From an uncultured Bacteroidales bacterium (GTDB taxonomy: Bacteria > Bacteroidota > Bacteroidia > Bacteroidales > Paludibacteraceae), in NCBI GenBank assembly GCA_903912795.1, contig CAIWIS010000045.1:1-6382 (forward strand): a stretch of DNA of 6,382 nucleotides, written 5' to 3'. Position 1 is the stretch's first letter; each line of letters starts with the position of its first letter. The notes beneath the pieces are model-generated. The model worked only from the letters and a program-made list of their open reading frames with translations, did not search any database and was not told the DNA's origin. Position numbers and translations under genes: made by a program. Shown here in pieces: positions 5,390-6,382 of the stretch.

Positions 5390-6382
5390 ATGGAATATAA
5401 TTTTAGAGAAATTGAGCAGAAATGGCAGGGTGAGTGGAAAAAAAACGAAACTTACAAAACCGAAATTGACACGACGAAACCCAAATTTTATGTATTGGAT
5501 ATGTTTCCTTATCCTTCGGGAGCGGGTTTACACGTTGGGCATCCACTTGGATATATTGCGTCCGATATTTATAGCCGATACAAACGCCTTAAAGGCTATA
5601 ATGTATTGCATCCCATGGGTTACGACGCTTATGGACTGCCTGCCGAACAATATGCTATACAAACGGGTCAGCATCCTGCTGTAACTACCAAAATAAATAT
5701 TGCACGCTATCGTGAACAATTGGAGAAAATTGGCTTCTGTTATGATTGGGATCGCGAAATACGTACTTGTGAACCTGATTATTATCACTGGACACAATGG
5801 GCATTTATTCAAATGTTCAACCATTATTTCGACACAAAACTTCAGAAAGCTCAATCCATTGAGTTACTTGTGAAAATGTTCGAAACATCGGGAACAGAAG
5901 GCATTTCAACTACTTGTACCGAAGAATTAAGCTTTACTGCACAAGAATGGAATGCTAAATCGGAAAAAGAACAACAAGAGATATTACTGAATTATAGGAT
6001 TGCTTACTTGGCCGATTTAAAAGTAAATTGGTGTCCTGAACTTGGTACCGTGTTGGCAAACGACGAAGTGAGCGAAGGAGTTTCGGTGCGTGGTGGACAT
6101 CCGGTTGAGCAACGCGTTATGCGTCAGTGGAGTTTGCGTGTTTCGGCATACTCACAGCGTTTACTCGATGGCTTACAAACGGTTGATTGGACCGATTCAC
6201 TCAAAGAAACTCAAAAAAATTGGATAGGACGCTCAGAGGGAGCCGAAATGGAATTTTACCTCTCCTTTGGAGAGGGTCAGGGAGAGGTTTTGACCGTTTT
6301 TACAACCCGCGCCGATACCATTTATGGTGTAACTTTCATGGTGTTGGCTCCGGAGAGCGATTATGTAAAAGCCTGTACAACA
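5390..6382 (+). CDS. leuS: Leucyl-tRNA synthetase, N-terminal third (partial, 3' end outside window)
   Basis: This class I synthetase charges tRNA-Leu with leucine in the cytoplasm. The frame from the ATG at 5390 is open for 331 codons to the last base, about a third of a usual LeuS. Visible landmarks are FPYPSGAGLHVGH (39-51) with the HIGH-type motif HVGH (48-51), HPMGYDAYGLPAE, VNWCP (212-216), WIGRSEGAE (278-286), and the editing-domain threonine-rich peptide TTRADTIYGVT (305-315), where T310 matches the discriminating T252 of E. coli. About 57 extra residues lie between the YYHW segment and VNWCP, including TCTEELSFTAQEWN; I recall this insertion from Bacteroidota LeuS. The zinc-ribbon cysteines seen in E. 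coli after the VLANDEV segment are absent (227-247). Residues 290-300 are encoded by a palindromic repeat. No clear ribosome binding site or promoter is seen in the 39-base gap, so transcription from the upstream genes is likely. Confidence 0.96.
   Translation, partial: MEYNFREIEQKWQGEWKKNETYKTEIDTTKPKFYVLDMFPYPSGAGLHVGHPLGYIASDIYSRYKRLKGYNVLHPMGYDAYGLPAEQYAIQTGQHPAVTTKINIARYREQLEKIGFCYDWDREIRTCEPDYYHWTQWAFIQMFNHYFDTKLQKAQSIELLVKMFETSGTEGISTTCTEELSFTAQEWNAKSEKEQQEILLNYRIAYLADLKVNWCPELGTVLANDEVSEGVSVRGGHPVEQRVMRQWSLRVSAYSQRLLDGLQTVDWTDSLKETQKNWIGRSEGAEMEFYLSFGEGQGEVLTVFTTRADTIYGVTFMVLAPESDYVKACTT
6258..6288 (+). repeat. GC-rich palindromic repeat embedded in leuS
   Basis: CCTCTCC (6259-6265), TTT, then GGAGAGG (6269-6275) form a perfect 7-bp stem with a 3-base loop. 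After GTCAG a second GGAGAGG (6281-6287) follows, so the left arm can pair with either right copy; ACCTCTCC (6258-6265) and GGAGAGGT (6281-6288) match over 8 bp. The composition is far richer in G and C than the surrounding gene. Read in frame it encodes LSFGEGQGEV (291-300). I recall closely similar units (CCTCTCC-TTT-GGAGAGGG-T-AGGGAGAGG types, translated as LSFGEGRGEV) as dispersed repeats in Bacteroidota genomes. That recollection is not checked here, and no second copy is present in this window. Confidence 0.7.

Noticed and set aside
5412..5854. A 90-codon + frame and a 108-codon - frame over the start of leuS
   Set aside because: Both are out of frame with leuS, whose frame is supported by the HVGH and other synthetase motifs through to the window end.
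1..6382. CRISPR array, tRNA or rRNA gene, insertion sequence
   Set aside because: No regularly spaced repeats, no cloverleaf-like segment, no transposase motif and no terminal inverted repeats were seen; nearly all of the window is accounted for by coding sequence.

Overview
The window is AT-rich bacterial DNA with all recognisable genes on the + strand. Several features point to Bacteroidota, and probably Bacteroidia; the lower rank is a guess. A TAnnTTTG-type promoter element lies upstream of the second full gene, and starts preceded by A/T-rich leaders rather than strong Shine-Dalgarno sites are common here. There is also a DUF2851 protein, a lipoprotein of the 'PTGGPKD-TPP' Ig-like family, and a LeuS carrying an insertion that I associate with this phylum.

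Layout. Positions 1-120 hold the last 39 codons of a gene that resembles the C-terminus of a RelE/ParE-family toxin. A short gap with a weak hairpin follows. Next is a complete RecQ-family helicase (169-2073) with all the helicase motifs and the family's four-cysteine zinc site, but with about 160 extra residues between core and zinc site and no room for an HRDC domain. The 160-base gap 2074-2233 carries a good -7 promoter element. It leads into a probable operon: a DUF2851 protein of unknown function (2234-3520), then after only 3 bases a large outer-envelope lipoprotein with Ig-like domains (3524-5350), then after 39 bases leuS (5390 onward, cut by the window end after 331 codons). The leuS reading frame runs without a stop from its ATG to the last base.

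The genes do not form one obvious pathway. RecQ serves DNA repair and recombination, LeuS charges tRNA-Leu, and the two middle genes are conserved but uncharacterised. I see no previously undescribed multi-gene system. The most unusual signal is a short GC-rich palindromic repeat (about 6258-6288) lying in frame inside the leuS editing-domain coding region. It encodes the peptide LSFGEGQGEV and looks like a dispersed repeat family that has been accommodated as protein. The second most useful observation is the toxin tail at the left edge, which has no long ORF of its own and is easily missed.
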